From assembly GCF_025934275.1 (NCBI RefSeq), contig NZ_JAICYI010000018.1, positions 1-53,826 on the forward strand: 53,826 nucleotides of DNA. The letters run 5' to 3'. The notes below the pieces were generated by a model that was given only the letters and a program-made list of their open reading frames with translations, made no database searches and was not told the origin of the DNA. Made by a program: the position numbers and the translations under genes. The DNA is from Phenylobacterium sp. GTDB taxonomy: Bacteria; Pseudomonadota; Alphaproteobacteria; Caulobacterales; Caulobacteraceae. Below are positions 35,916 to 46,628 of the stretch, one piece after another. Each line of letters opens with the position of its first letter. Position 1 is the first letter of the stretch.

Positions 35916-38744
35916 ATGCCGCCCCGCCTTCGGCCGACCCGGATCGAACACGTCGTCGATGGCGTGCGCCTGCGCGCCCAGCTCTCGGCGGCGGCCCTGG
36001 AGCATGTCGGCGACGAGAACGGGCAGCGCAAGGCGGCTCTGAAGATCCTCAAGGACGCCTTGTTCCGCGGCCGGATGATCGCCAAGGAGCGGCTGGAGAA
36101 CGGCGCCGGCGGCATCGAGACCGCGCGGCTGCTCTCCGGCGTGACGGACGAGGTGGTCTGCGCGCTCTGGGACTTCACCACCGTGCACGTCTTCCGCGCC
36201 CGCAATCCGACGGAAGGCGAACGGCTGGCGCTGCTGGCGGTCGGCGGCTACGGGCGCGGCACGCTGGCGCCGTTCTCCGACATCGATCTCCTGTTCCTGC
36301 GGCCCTACAAGCAGACCGCCCACGTCGAGAGCGTCATCGAGTTCATGCTCTACGCGCTCTGGGACCTGGGATTCAAAGTCGGCCACGCCTCGCGCACCAT
36401 CGACGAGTGCGTCAAGCTCGCCCGCGAGGACTTCACGATCCGCACCGCGATCCTGGAAGCCAGGCGGCTGACCGGCGACGAGGCGCTGGCCGCCGGCCTG
36501 ATCAAGCGCTTCCAGGCCGAGGTGGTGAAGGGCACCGGCGCGGAGTTCGTCGCCGCCAAGCTCCGCGAGCGCGACGAGCGGCATGCGCGGGCCGGCGCCT
36601 CGCGCTACCTGGTCGAGCCGAACGTCAAGGAGGGCAAGGGCGGCCTGCGCGACCTCAACACCCTGTTCTGGATCGCCCAGTACCTGCATCCCGGCGAGCC
36701 GATCGAGAAGGTGATGCAGCTGGAGATGTTCACCGGCCGGGAGGTGCGGACCTTCATCCGCGCCTTCGACTTCCTGTGGGCGGTGCGCTGCCACCTGCAC
36801 TTCGCCACCGGCCGGCCGGAGGAGCGGCTGACCTTCGACCTGCAGCCGGAGATCGCCCGGCGGATGGGCTACGGCGACCGCGGCGACGCCCCGGCCGTGG
36901 AGCGGTTCATGCGCCGCTACTTCCTGTTCGCCAAGGAGGTGGGGGCGCTGACCCGGGTGTTCGCGGCCAAGCTCGAAGCCGAGCGGGTGAAGTCCGAGCC
37001 GAAGGGGCTGTCGCGCCTGCTGCCAGGCCGCAAGATCAAGCGCAAGCCGCTCGATGTGCCCGGCTTCCACGAAGTCGGCGGGCGGCTGGACGTGGATGGC
37101 GCCGAGGTCTTCGAGCGCGATCCGGTGAACCTGCTGCGCCTCTTCCAGATCGCCGACGAGCGCAACCTCGACCTGCACCCCGACGCCTTCACCGCTGCGA
37201 CGCGGGCGGCGCCGGCGATCACCTCGGCGGTGCGCCGCGACCGTCACGCGGCCAAGGTGTTCCTGGACATCCTGGCGCGCGGGCGCGACCCGCAGCGGAC
37301 GCTGACGCTGATGACCGAGGCCGGGGTGCTCGGCCGGTTCATCCCGGAGTTCGGCCGCATCGTCGCCCAGATGCAGTTCAACATGTACCACTCCTACACG
37401 GTGGACGAGCACACGCTGCGGGCCGTGGGCATCATCGCCGAGGTCGCCGCCGGTCGCTTCGTGGAGGATCACCCGCTCTCCACGGCGGTGATGCCGCTGA
37501 TCGCCGACCGCGAGGCGCTGTACCTGGCCATGCTGCTGCATGACACCGGCAAGGGCGGGGCCGGCGGCCAGGAGAAGGCCGGCGCCCGGGCGGCGCGGCA
37601 GGCGTGCGAGCGGCTGGGGCTGGAACGCTCGAAGATCGAGCTCGTCGCCTGGCTGGTGGAGCACCACCTGGTGATGAGCGACTTCGCCCAGAAGCGCGAC
37701 GTCTCCGATCCGCGCACGGTGGCCGACTTCGCGCGGATCGTCGAGACGCCGGAGCGGCTGCGGCTCTTGCTGGTGCTGACGGTGGCCGACATCCGCGCGG
37801 TCGGCCCCGGCGTCTGGAACGGCTGGAAGGGCCAGCTGATGCGCGAGCTCTATCGGGCGACCGAGGCGGTGTTCCGCGGCGGCCGCGGCTCGGAGGCGGC
37901 CGCCGCGGCGCTGCGGCGCTATCACGAGAACGCCGCCTACGACGCGCGCGTGCGGCTCGCCAAGGCGGATCCGGCGACCGAAGCCTGGGCCGACGCCATG
38001 GAGGACGCCTACTTCACCGCCTTCACCGAGGCCGAGGTGCTGGACCACGCCGCCCTGGCCCGCCGGGCGCTGGAGGCCGCCGGGGCCGCCGCCGAAGGCC
38101 GCGTGCGGCCCGACCGCAACGCCGCCGAGGTGGTGGTCGCCGCCGCCGACCGGCCGCGGCTGTTCGTGGACCTCGCCGCGGCGATCACCGGCGCGGGCGC
38201 GAACGTGGTCGGGGCGCGGGTGTTCACCTCGCGCGCCGGCGAGGCCCTGGACGTCTTCTACGTGCAGGACGTCACCGGCGAACCCTATGGCGCCGACGAC
38301 GCCCGGGCGCTCGCCCGGCTGGTGCGGGCGCTGGAGGCCGCCGCGCGCGGCGAGCCGGTCCCGCGCGAGCCGCGCCGCTCGGCCGACCTCGGCCGCAGCG
38401 CCGCCTTCGACATCACGCCGTCGGTGAGCTTCGACAACGACGCCTCCGAGACCGCCACGGTCGTGGAGGCCTCGGGTCGCGACCGGCCGGGCCTGCTCGC
38501 CGCGCTCGCCGGGGCGATATCCGACGCCGGCCTGTCGATCGTCTCGGCCCACATCGACGGCTATGGCGAACGCGCCGTTGACGCCTTCTATGTCGTGGGC
38601 CCGGAGGGGACGAAGATCACCGACGCGCGCAAGCGCAACCCGCTGCGCAACGCCCTGATCGCGGCGATGGTCGAAGCGGACGGCGAACCCGCGGGCGGCC
38701 GGCGCGCCAATTTGCAGCGCGCCAGGGCGAGCGTCGCACGCTAG
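35916..38744 (+). CDS. glnD: [Protein-PII] uridylyltransferase / uridylyl-removing enzyme
   Basis: The 942-residue glutamine sensor modifies PII proteins. The nucleotidyltransferase domain has GGYGRGTLAPFSDIDLLFL (the Asp-x-Asp catalytic pair) near residue 110. The HD domain for uridylyl removal has His542-Asp543 in LLHDTGKGG. Two ACT domains close the protein (VVVAAADRPRLFVDLAAAIT and VVEASGRDRPGLLAALAGAI). The position that is His in the usual HDxxKGR..DHS pattern is Gln552 here, so one expected HD-domain ligand is missing. murJ starts 10 bases downstream. The order mutS...glnD-murJ matches what I recall of Caulobacter. Confidence 0.95.
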   Translation: MPPRLRPTRIEHVVDGVRLRAQLSAAALEHVGDENGQRKAALKILKDALFRGRMIAKERLENGAGGIETARLLSGVTDEVVCALWDFTTVHVFRARNPTEGERLALLAVGGYGRGTLAPFSDIDLLFLRPYKQTAHVESVIEFMLYALWDLGFKVGHASRTIDECVKLAREDFTIRTAILEARRLTGDEALAAGLIKRFQAEVVKGTGAEFVAAKLRERDERHARAGASRYLVEPNVKEGKGGLRDLNTLFWIAQYLHPGEPIEKVMQLEMFTGREVRTFIRAFDFLWAVRCHLHFATGRPEERLTFDLQPEIARRMGYGDRGDAPAVERFMRRYFLFAKEVGALTRVFAAKLEAERVKSEPKGLSRLLPGRKIKRKPLDVPGFHEVGGRLDVDGAEVFERDPVNLLRLFQIADERNLDLHPDAFTAATRAAPAITSAVRRDRHAAKVFLDILARGRDPQRTLTLMTEAGVLGRFIPEFGRIVAQMQFNMYHSYTVDEHTLRAVGIIAEVAAGRFVEDHPLSTAVMPLIADREALYLAMLLHDTGKGGAGGQEKAGARAARQACERLGLERSKIELVAWLVEHHLVMSDFAQKRDVSDPRTVADFARIVETPERLRLLLVLTVADIRAVGPGVWNGWKGQLMRELYRATEAVFRGGRGSEAAAAALRRYHENAAYDARVRLAKADPATEAWADAMEDAYFTAFTEAEVLDHAALARRALEAAGAAAEGRVRPDRNAAEVVVAAADRPRLFVDLAAAITGAGANVVGARVFTSRAGEALDVFYVQDVTGEPYGADDARALARLVRALEAAARGEPVPREPRRSADLGRSAAFDITPSVSFDNDASETATVVEASGRDRPGLLAALAGAISDAGLSIVSAHIDGYGERAVDAFYVVGPEGTKITDARKRNPLRNALIAAMVEADGEPAGGRRANLQRARASVAR

Positions 38745-38754
38745 CCTGCCGCGC

Positions 38755-40437
38755 GTGACCGAGACCCCGATTCCCGTGAGCCAGACCCGGGCCGCCCGCA
38801 AGCCAAGCGCCGTCAAGCCGAACGCGGTGCGGACCGGCGGCCTGATCCGCTCCTCGATGATCTATTCGGGGTTCACGCTGATCAGCCGGTTCGTCGGCTT
38901 CGCCCGGGACCTGGCGCTGACCGCCGTCATGGGGGCTAGCCAGACCATCGCCGCGGACGCCTTCAACACGGCGCTCGCCTTCCCCAACCTGTTCCGGCGG
39001 ATCTTCGCCGAGGGGGCCTTCGCGGCGGCCTTCGTGCCCGCCTATTCGCGCAGCCTGGAGAAGGACGGCGAGGTGGTGGCCGACGTGCTGGCGGCGGACG
39101 CCATGGCGGTGCTGGCTGCAGCCACCCTGGCGCTGACCGTGGTCGCCGAGCTGACCATGCCGTGGCTGATGTACTTGATCGCCCCGGGCTTCGCCGCCAA
39201 CCCCGAGAAGTTCAAGCTCGCCATCCTGCTCACCCAGATCACCATGCCTTACCTGCCATGCATGGCGATCTACGCGCACCTGTCGGGCGTGCTGAACGCC
39301 CGCAACCGCTTCATCCTCTCGGCCGCCGCGCCGATCCTGCTGAACCTCTGGACGCTGATGACCGTGCTGCCGGCCCACTCGCCCGTGCGGGCCGCCGAGT
39401 GGGGCGGGGTGGGCGTGATCCTGGCCGGCATCACCCAGGCGGCGCTGCTCTGGTGGGGCTGCCGGCGGTCCGGCGCGCACGTCGGCTTCCGCTGGCCGCG
39501 GCTGACGCCCGAGATCAAGAGGTTGATCATGCTGGCGGTGCCGGGCGCGATCGCCGCCAGCGCCACCCAGATCAACATCTTCGTTTCCGGCATCCTGGTC
39601 AGCCAGGTGAACGGCGCCCGCACCTGGCTCACCGTCTGCGACCGGCTCTACCAGCTGCCGCAGGGGCTGGTGGGCGTGGCGATCGGCGTGGCCCTGCTGC
39701 CGCAGCTCTCCCGCGCCGCCGGCGCCGACGACCGGCAGGCCACGCGCACGGCCATGGACCAGGCGATCATCTTCGCCCTGGCGCTCTGCCTTCCGGCCGC
39801 CGCCGCCCTGGTCTCGATCCCCTATTTCCTGATCGACGCGCTCTACACCCGCGGCGAGTTCACCGTCGGCGACGCCCACCACACGGCCGCGGCGCTGCTG
39901 CAGTACGGCTGGGGCGTGCCGGCCTTCGTGCTGGCGCAGATCTTCAACCGCGCCTTCTTCGCGCGGCAGGACACCAAGACGCCGATGCGCTTCGCCCTGA
40001 TCACCGTGGCGGTGAACATTCCGCTGGCGATCGTGCTGTACCGGGCGGTGGGCGTCCCGGGGATCGCCGCCGCGACCGCCGCATCCTGGTGGCTGAACGT
40101 GCTGATGATGGCCGAACGACTGCACCGCGACGGCCACTACACGCCGAGCCCGCGCGCCGTCTCCAAGACCCTGCGGATCGTGGCGGCGAGCCTGGTCATG
40201 GGCGCCCTTCTCGGGCTGGCCTCATACGAGCGGCCGCTCATCCAGCATCTCCTGGCGCCGGTCTCGCTCGGACATCCGAAGGAGCTCGCTATCGTGCTGG
40301 TCTGCGGAATCTGCGGCGGCGCCTACCCTTTCCTGCTGTTCGCCTTCGGCGGCCTCACGCTCACCGAGATCCGGACCGGCCTGCGCCGCGCCCGCGGGCA
40401 GCGCTCCGGTCCCGCCGCGGACTTGCCGGAAGGCTGA
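38755..40437 (+). CDS. murJ: Lipid II flippase MurJ
   Basis: The 560-residue MOP-superfamily protein translocates lipid II for peptidoglycan synthesis. It has about 14 transmembrane helices, with TM1 starting at SMIYSGFTLISRFVGFARDL, which includes the conserved Arg, and the family segments FPNLFRRIFAEGAFAAAFVP and LPQGLVGVAIGVALLPQLSR. A 30-residue basic cytoplasmic tail precedes TM1. The start is GTG at 38755, 10 bases after glnD, so the genes are probably co-transcribed. Length is slightly above the roughly 510 residues of E. coli MurJ because of the N- and C-terminal tails. Confidence 0.95.
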   Translation: MTETPIPVSQTRAARKPSAVKPNAVRTGGLIRSSMIYSGFTLISRFVGFARDLALTAVMGASQTIAADAFNTALAFPNLFRRIFAEGAFAAAFVPAYSRSLEKDGEVVADVLAADAMAVLAAATLALTVVAELTMPWLMYLIAPGFAANPEKFKLAILLTQITMPYLPCMAIYAHLSGVLNARNRFILSAAAPILLNLWTLMTVLPAHSPVRAAEWGGVGVILAGITQAALLWWGCRRSGAHVGFRWPRLTPEIKRLIMLAVPGAIAASATQINIFVSGILVSQVNGARTWLTVCDRLYQLPQGLVGVAIGVALLPQLSRAAGADDRQATRTAMDQAIIFALALCLPAAAALVSIPYFLIDALYTRGEFTVGDAHHTAAALLQYGWGVPAFVLAQIFNRAFFARQDTKTPMRFALITVAVNIPLAIVLYRAVGVPGIAAATAASWWLNVLMMAERLHRDGHYTPSPRAVSKTLRIVAASLVMGALLGLASYERPLIQHLLAPVSLGHPKELAIVLVCGICGGAYPFLLFAFGGLTLTEIRTGLRRARGQRSGPAADLPEG

Positions 40438-40555
40438 GGCTGGCTTAGAGGCTAGCCGCCATGGCTTCGACGAACACCCGGCGATGGCGGGCCTGATCCG
40501 CTGATCCGCCCGGGCCTTGCGCCCGCCCGTCCGTTCGTCCGAAAAGCCTGATCTC

Positions 40556-41590
40556 ATGACCGACCAAACCCCGGCGCCCTTCGCGGGCCCCAAGCGCGTG
40601 CTCTCCGGCGTTCAGCCGACCGGCGACCTGCACCTCGGCAACTATCTCGGCGCGCTGGTGAAGTTCGCGCGCCTGCAGCACGAGATCCCGACCTTCATCT
40701 TCGTGGCCGACCAGCACGCGATCACCGAGTGGCAGGACCCGGCCAAGCTGAAGGGGCAGGTGCGCGAGATCACCGCCGCCTACCTGGCGACCGGGCTGGA
40801 CCCCAAGGTGGCGACCATCTTCGCCCAGTCGGCGGTTCCCGAGCACACCGAGCTCGCCTGGGTGTTCGACTGCGTGGCCCGCATCGGCTGGCTCGACCGG
40901 ATGACCCAGTTCAAGGACAAGGCCGGCAAGCACAAGGAGCGGGCGAGCGTCGGGCTCTACGCCTATCCGGTGCTGCAGGCGGCCGACATCCTGCTCTACA
41001 AGGCGACCCACGTGCCGGTGGGCGAGGACCAGCGCCAGCACCTGGAGCTGACCCGCGACATCGCCCAGAAGTTCAACCACGACTTCGGGGCGCCCGGCTT
41101 CTTCCCGCTCCCTGACGCGCTGACCCAGGGCCCGGGGGCCCGGATCATGTCGCTGCGCGACGGCCGCGCGAAGATGTCCAAGTCGGACCCTTCGGACTAT
41201 TCGCGGATCAACCTGACGGACGACGCCGAGACCATCTCGCAGAAAATCCGGAAGGCGCGCACCGACCCCGATCCCTTGCCGGCGAGCCTGGACGCGCTGG
41301 AGGGCCGACCGGAGGCGCAGAACCTGGTCGGCGTCTATGCGGCGCTGGCGGGCAAGGCCCCGCAGGCGGTGCTGGACGAGTTCGCGGGCCAGGGGTTCGG
41401 CGTGTTCAAGCCCAGGCTCGCCGACCTCGCGGTCGAGGTGCTGGGCCCGATCGGAGCGGAGATGCGCCGCCTGCTCGCCGATCCGGCCGAGATCGACCGC
41501 ATCCTGGCCGACGGCGCGGCGCGGGCCCGCGCCCTCGCCCAGCCGACGATGGCCGAGGTGCGCAAGATCGTGGGGTTCTGGAATTCCTAG
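40556..41590 (+). CDS. trpS: Tryptophanyl-tRNA synthetase
   Basis: The 344-residue class I synthetase charges tRNA-Trp. The HIGH-type motif is [13 protein letters not shown] and the KMSKS motif is [29 protein letters not shown] is the tryptophan-pocket region. The ATG at 40556 is the first codon consistent with homologues; an in-frame upstream start would add 13 residues. The 118-base gap after murJ holds no gene. Alphaproteobacterial enzymes have the same length. Confidence 0.97.
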   Translation: MTDQTPAPFAGPKRVLSGVQPTGDLHLGNYLGALVKFARLQHEIPTFIFVADQHAITEWQDPAKLKGQVREITAAYLATGLDPKVATIFAQSAVPEHTELAWVFDCVARIGWLDRMTQFKDKAGKHKERASVGLYAYPVLQAADILLYKATHVPVGEDQRQHLELTRDIAQKFNHDFGAPGFFPLPDALTQGPGARIMSLRDGRAKMSKSDPSDYSRINLTDDAETISQKIRKARTDPDPLPASLDALEGRPEAQNLVGVYAALAGKAPQAVLDEFAGQGFGVFKPRLADLAVEVLGPIGAEMRRLLADPAEIDRILADGAARARALAQPTMAEVRKIVGFWNS

Positions 41591-41661
41591 TTGCCTCCCT
41601 GCCTCTCTCCATTACGGGAGGGACGCTTGCATCACGCCCCCCCAGCGCTCACATCTTCCCC

Positions 41662-42231
41662 ATGTTCATTCAGACTGAAGCCACGCCGAATCCGGAAGTC
41701 CTGAAGTTCCTGCCTGGCCGCGAGGTGATGGGCGAGGGCAGCCGCGACTTCCGCGACGCCGACGACGCGTCCGCCTCGCCGCTGGCCGCCGAGATCTTCG
41801 CCATCCCGGGGGTCACCCGCGTGTTCTTCGGGCCCGACTTCATCACGGTCGGCAAGCTGCCCGGCCGCGACTGGGCCCACGTCAAGGCGCCGATCCTGGC
41901 GGCGATCATGGACCACTTCACCTCCGGCGTGGCGCTGTTCGCAGGCGACGGCGAGGCCGTGGGTCACGACGAGGGCGCCTACGAAGGCGAGACGGCCCAG
42001 ATCGTCGCCGAGATCAAGGACCTGCTGGACACCCGCATCCGCCCGGCGGTGGCGCAGGACGGCGGCGACATCCTGTTCAGCCGCTTCGACGCGGCGACCG
42101 GGGTCGTGTGGCTCAACATGCGCGGCGCCTGCTCCGGCTGCCCGTCCTCCACCGCCACCCTGCGCGCCGGCGTGGAGAACATGCTCAAGCACTACGTGCC
42201 GGAAGTGACGCGGGTCGAGCAGACCTTGTAA
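41662..42231 (+). CDS. NifU-like iron-sulfur scaffold/carrier (Nfu)
   Basis: The 189-residue protein has an N-terminal Nfu_N domain starting MFIQTEATPNPEVLKFLPGR and a C-terminal NifU domain with the cluster-binding CxxC (Cys157, Cys160 in GACSGCPSS) after RPAVAQDGGDILF. Such proteins pass 4Fe-4S clusters to client enzymes such as MiaB, which is encoded 1.6 kb downstream. The following tsaB gene starts nine bases after the stop, so they are probably co-transcribed. Confidence 0.93.
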   Translation: MFIQTEATPNPEVLKFLPGREVMGEGSRDFRDADDASASPLAAEIFAIPGVTRVFFGPDFITVGKLPGRDWAHVKAPILAAIMDHFTSGVALFAGDGEAVGHDEGAYEGETAQIVAEIKDLLDTRIRPAVAQDGGDILFSRFDAATGVVWLNMRGACSGCPSSTATLRAGVENMLKHYVPEVTRVEQTL

Positions 42232-42240
42232 ATCGGCGGC

Positions 42241-42882
42241 GTGATCGTCCTCGGCCTGGACACCTGCCTTTCCGTCTGCTCGGTCGCCGTCATGGACGGA
42301 GAGCGCGTGCTGGCGCACGCCTCGGACGTCATGGCGCGCGGCCACCAGGAGCGGCTCGCGCCGATGGCGCAGGCGGTGATGCGCGAGGCGGGGCTGCCCT
42401 TTTCCGCCCTGGAGCGCATTGGCGCGACCGTGGGCCCGGGCTCGTTCACCGGCCTGCGGGTCGGCATCGCCTTCGCCAAGGGCCTCGCCTCGGCGCTGGC
42501 GATCCCGGCGGCCGGCGTCGGGACGCTGGAGGCGCTCGCCGCCGACATCGACGGGCTGGTGTTCGCCGCGATCGACGGCCGCCGCGACCAGGTCTACTGC
42601 CAGGCGTTCGAGGCGGCCGAGCCGCTGATGGCGCCCGACATCCTGCCCGTTAGCGCCGCCGCCGCCCGGCTCGTCGAGATCCGTCAGGGCCGCGCGCTGA
42701 CGCTGGCCGGCTCCGGCGCCGGCCTGCTGGCCGCGGCCGCTCCCGGCGCGATGGTAAACCCCGCCGAGGGCGCCGATCCGCGCGCCGTCGCGCGGCTCGC
42801 GGCCCGCCGCAGCCCGGGCCCGCTGGTCCCGCTCTATCTGCGGGCGCCGGACGCCCGCCCCTCGGTCGCGAATGCGCCATGA
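42241..42882 (+). CDS. tsaB: tRNA threonylcarbamoyladenosine biosynthesis protein TsaB
   Basis: The 213-residue ASKHA-fold partner of TsaD; it is required for t6A formation but is itself non-catalytic. Landmarks are VLGLDTCLSVCSVAVM, GATVGPGSFTGLRVGIAFAKGLA and FAAIDGRRDQVYCQAF. The metal-binding HxxxH of TsaD is absent, as expected. The start codon is GTG at 42241. The stop overlaps the rimI-like gene start (ATGA), the common tsaB-rimI pairing. Confidence 0.94.
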   Translation: MIVLGLDTCLSVCSVAVMDGERVLAHASDVMARGHQERLAPMAQAVMREAGLPFSALERIGATVGPGSFTGLRVGIAFAKGLASALAIPAAGVGTLEALAADIDGLVFAAIDGRRDQVYCQAFEAAEPLMAPDILPVSAAAARLVEIRQGRALTLAGSGAGLLAAAAPGAMVNPAEGADPRAVARLAARRSPGPLVPLYLRAPDARPSVANAP

Positions 42883-43346
42883 GCCCGGAGCTGGTCATCG
42901 CCTGGGCGACGCCGGCCGAGGCCGCCGCCATGGCCGAGGCGCACGGCGGCGCGTTCGAGGACTCCTGGCGCGAGGAGGATTTCGAGGACCTGCTGGACGG
43001 CGCCGGCATCTTCGGTTTCGTCGCCAAGGCCGAGGCGCCGGCGGGCGTGATCCTCTGCCGGATCGCCGCCCAGGAGATGGAGGTGCTGACTCTCGGCGTC
43101 GCGCCTGGCGCGCGCCGCCGCGGCGTCGCCAAGGCGCTGATGGAGGCCGCCCTAGCCGCCGCCCGCCGGGCCGGCGCCAAGGCGGCGTTCCTGGAGGTGG
43201 CGGTGGACAATCCCCCCGCGGTCGCGCTCTACGCAGGGCTTGGATTCCGGCAGGCTGGGCTCAGGCGACGCTACTACGACCGGGGCGGCGGGGTGTTCGT
43301 GGACGCCCACGTCATGCGGCTCGATCTTAACGACCCCGCGGGTTGA
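42879..43346 (+). CDS. rimI: Ribosomal-protein-alanine N-acetyltransferase-like GNAT
   Basis: The 155-residue GNAT protein matches the RimI group: HGGAFEDSWREEDFEDLL, EVLTLGVAPGARRRGVAKALM (acetyl-CoA loop), LEVAVDNPPAVALYAGLGF and the tail RRRYYDRGGGVFVDAHVM. RimI acetylates the N-terminus of ribosomal protein S18 in E. coli; many rimI genes sit beside tsaB, as here, with a four-base overlap. Assignment rests on both motif pattern and context. Confidence 0.87.
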   Translation: MSPELVIAWATPAEAAAMAEAHGGAFEDSWREEDFEDLLDGAGIFGFVAKAEAPAGVILCRIAAQEMEVLTLGVAPGARRRGVAKALMEAALAAARRAGAKAAFLEVAVDNPPAVALYAGLGFRQAGLRRRYYDRGGGVFVDAHVMRLDLNDPAG

Positions 43347-43361
43347 GCCTATCCTGGCGCA

Positions 43362-43793
43362 ATGGACACCCACGGAGCCCACGTGCCCGACCGCATCGAA
43401 AAGCTCTGTGTCGAACAGGGCATGCGCATGACCGAGCAGCGGCGGGTGATCGCCCGCGTGCTCTCCGAGGCCCACGACCACCCCGACGTGGAGGAGCTGC
43501 ACCGGCGCGCCCACCAGGCGGATCCGCACATCTCGATCGCCACGGTCTACCGCACGGTGCGCCTTTTCGAGGAGGCCGGGATCATCGCCCGGCTCGACTT
43601 CCGTGACGGCCGCTCGCGTTACGAGGAGCAGCCGGAGGTCCACCACGACCACCTGATCGACATGAAGACCGGCAAGGTGGTGGAGTTCGTCGACGAGGAG
43701 ATCGAGGCGCTGCAGGAGGCGATCGCCCGCAAGCTCGGCTACCGGCTCGTCGACCACCGCCTGGAACTCTACGGCGTTCCGATCGAGGAATGA
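43362..43793 (+). CDS. fur: Fur-family ferric uptake regulator
   Basis: The 143-residue regulator has a winged-helix DNA-binding half (MRMTEQRRVIARVLSEAHDH and PHISIATVYRTVRLFEEAGI) and a dimerisation half with the metal-site His cluster EVHHDHLID. The CxxC pairs of zinc-structured Fur proteins are absent: the motif after HHDHLI reads DMKTG. Alphaproteobacterial Fur often lacks them. An iron-responsive role is likely, though the related Mur (manganese) cannot be excluded from sequence. It lies 15 bases after rimI. A GTG at 43384 is an alternative start. Confidence 0.9.
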   Translation: MDTHGAHVPDRIEKLCVEQGMRMTEQRRVIARVLSEAHDHPDVEELHRRAHQADPHISIATVYRTVRLFEEAGIIARLDFRDGRSRYEEQPEVHHDHLIDMKTGKVVEFVDEEIEALQEAIARKLGYRLVDHRLELYGVPIEE

Positions 43794-43856
43794 TCGTTGC
43801 TCCCCCTGGGGGGGAGGAACTTGCGCGCCGGAACCCTCACCCCCATAACCCCGGCC

Positions 43857-45200
<1,344 letters not shown>

Positions 45201-45210
45201 AGGACATGAA

Positions 45211-46161
45211 TTGAGCCGCGCGCCCGAGTTCATCCCGCTCTCCGACGCCGCCGTCCGCGCCGTCGCCGGCGCCAATTCCCGCCACGCCGCCCTGATCGAG
45301 GACGCCTTCGGCGTGCTCCTGGAGACCCCTGGCGGCGGCGTGTCGCTGTCGGGCGACGCGAAATCGCGCGGCCAGGCGAAGAAGGCGGTGCACGCCATCG
45401 CCGACCGGGCCGACCAGGGCCTGGAGATCGTCGAGGCCGACGTGCGGGTGGCGATCGGCGCCGCCAAGACGGGCGGCGCGGCGGCCGGCGGACTGCCGGT
45501 CGGCCGGCGCGGCCAGGTCGCGCCCAAGACCGCGGCCCAGGCCAATTACCTGCAGGCGCTGGCCCGGTGCGAGCTGGTGTTCGGCCTGGGGCCGGCGGGC
45601 ACCGGCAAGACCTTCCTGGCGGTCGCGCACGGCGCGGGCCTGCTCCTGCGCGGCGAGGTGGACCGGCTGATCGTCTCGCGGCCGGCGGTCGAGGCCGGCG
45701 AGCGGCTAGGCTTCCTGCCCGGCGACCTCACCGAGAAGGTGGATCCCTACATGGCGCCGGTCTGGGAGGCGCTGACCGAGATCCTCGGCGCCGAGCAGCT
45801 GCGCCGCCGCCGTGAGAAGGGCGAGATCGAAGTCGCCCCGATCGCCTTCCTGCGCGGCCGCACGCTCTCCCACGCCTTCATCATCGTCGACGAGGCGCAG
45901 AACGCCACCCGGCTGCAGATGAAGATGGTGCTGACGAGGCTGGGCGAAGGGGCGCGCATGGTGGTCACCGGCGATCCCACCCAGATCGACCTGGTCAATC
46001 CGAACGACAGCGGCCTGGCCCACGCGGTGGGTCTGCTGGACGACGTCAAGGGCATCGGCATCGTGCGCTTCTCCGCCGAGGACGTGGTCCGCCACCCGCT
46101 GGTGGAGCGCATCGTGCGCGCCTACGACGCCGACGCCGCCAAGCGCGGGCGCAGCTTTTGA
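45211..46161 (+). CDS. PhoH-like ATPase
   Basis: The 316-residue protein has Walker A GPAGTGKT at residues 127-134, Walker B in HAFIIVDEAQNAT and the PhoH signature VSRPAVEAGERLGFLPGDLTEKVDPYM. The N-terminal part resembles a KH-like nucleic-acid-binding region. It is encoded between miaB and ybeY, a conserved arrangement suggesting a role in RNA metabolism. The start is TTG at 45211, set by AAGGA at 45200-45204; an ATG at 45206 runs straight into a stop. The stop overlaps the ybeY start. Confidence 0.92.
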   Translation: MSRAPEFIPLSDAAVRAVAGANSRHAALIEDAFGVLLETPGGGVSLSGDAKSRGQAKKAVHAIADRADQGLEIVEADVRVAIGAAKTGGAAAGGLPVGRRGQVAPKTAAQANYLQALARCELVFGLGPAGTGKTFLAVAHGAGLLLRGEVDRLIVSRPAVEAGERLGFLPGDLTEKVDPYMAPVWEALTEILGAEQLRRRREKGEIEVAPIAFLRGRTLSHAFIIVDEAQNATRLQMKMVLTRLGEGARMVVTGDPTQIDLVNPNDSGLAHAVGLLDDVKGIGIVRFSAEDVVRHPLVERIVRAYDADAAKRGRSF

Positions 46162-46628
46162 TCGAGGTGGAGATCGAGGACGCCGCCTGGACGGCCGCCC
46201 AGCCCGATGCGGAACGCCTGGTCAGAGCCGCCGCGGAGGCGGCGCTGGCGCACGAGCTGAGGAGCGACGCGCTGGTCACCGTCCTGCTCGCCGACGACGC
46301 GCACGTGCGCGAACTCAACGCCCGCTTCCGCGGGCTGGACGCACCCACCAACGTGCTCTCCTTCCCGGCGCCGGCGAACCCCGAGAGCCTGCTGGGCGAC
46401 GTGGCGCTGGCCTACGGTGTCTGCGCGCGCGAAGCCGCCGAGCAGGGCAAGCCCCTGGCGCACCACCTGCAGCATCTGGTGGCGCACGGGGTGCTGCACC
46501 TTCTAGGATATGATCATCTGAGCGATCCGGAGGCCGAGGAGATGGAGGCCCTGGAGCGACAGGTCCTGGCGGGATTGGGGGTGCCGGACCCCTATTCGGC
46601 CGGCGAGGAAGATGATGACGGACCCTGA
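46158..46628 (+). CDS. ybeY: Endoribonuclease YbeY
   Basis: The 156-residue metalloprotein acts in 16S rRNA 3'-end maturation and ribosome quality control. The zinc motif HGVLHLLGYDH supplies His110, His114 and His120. The Arg of FRGLDAPTNVLSFP is the usual conserved one. The start is TTG at 46158, overlapping the phoH stop (TTGA). Its 3' end overlaps the corC-like gene by 17 bases. The order phoH-ybeY-corC-lnt is widely conserved in proteobacteria. Confidence 0.95.
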   Translation: MIEVEIEDAAWTAAQPDAERLVRAAAEAALAHELRSDALVTVLLADDAHVRELNARFRGLDAPTNVLSFPAPANPESLLGDVALAYGVCAREAAEQGKPLAHHLQHLVAHGVLHLLGYDHLSDPEAEEMEALERQVLAGLGVPDPYSAGEEDDDGP

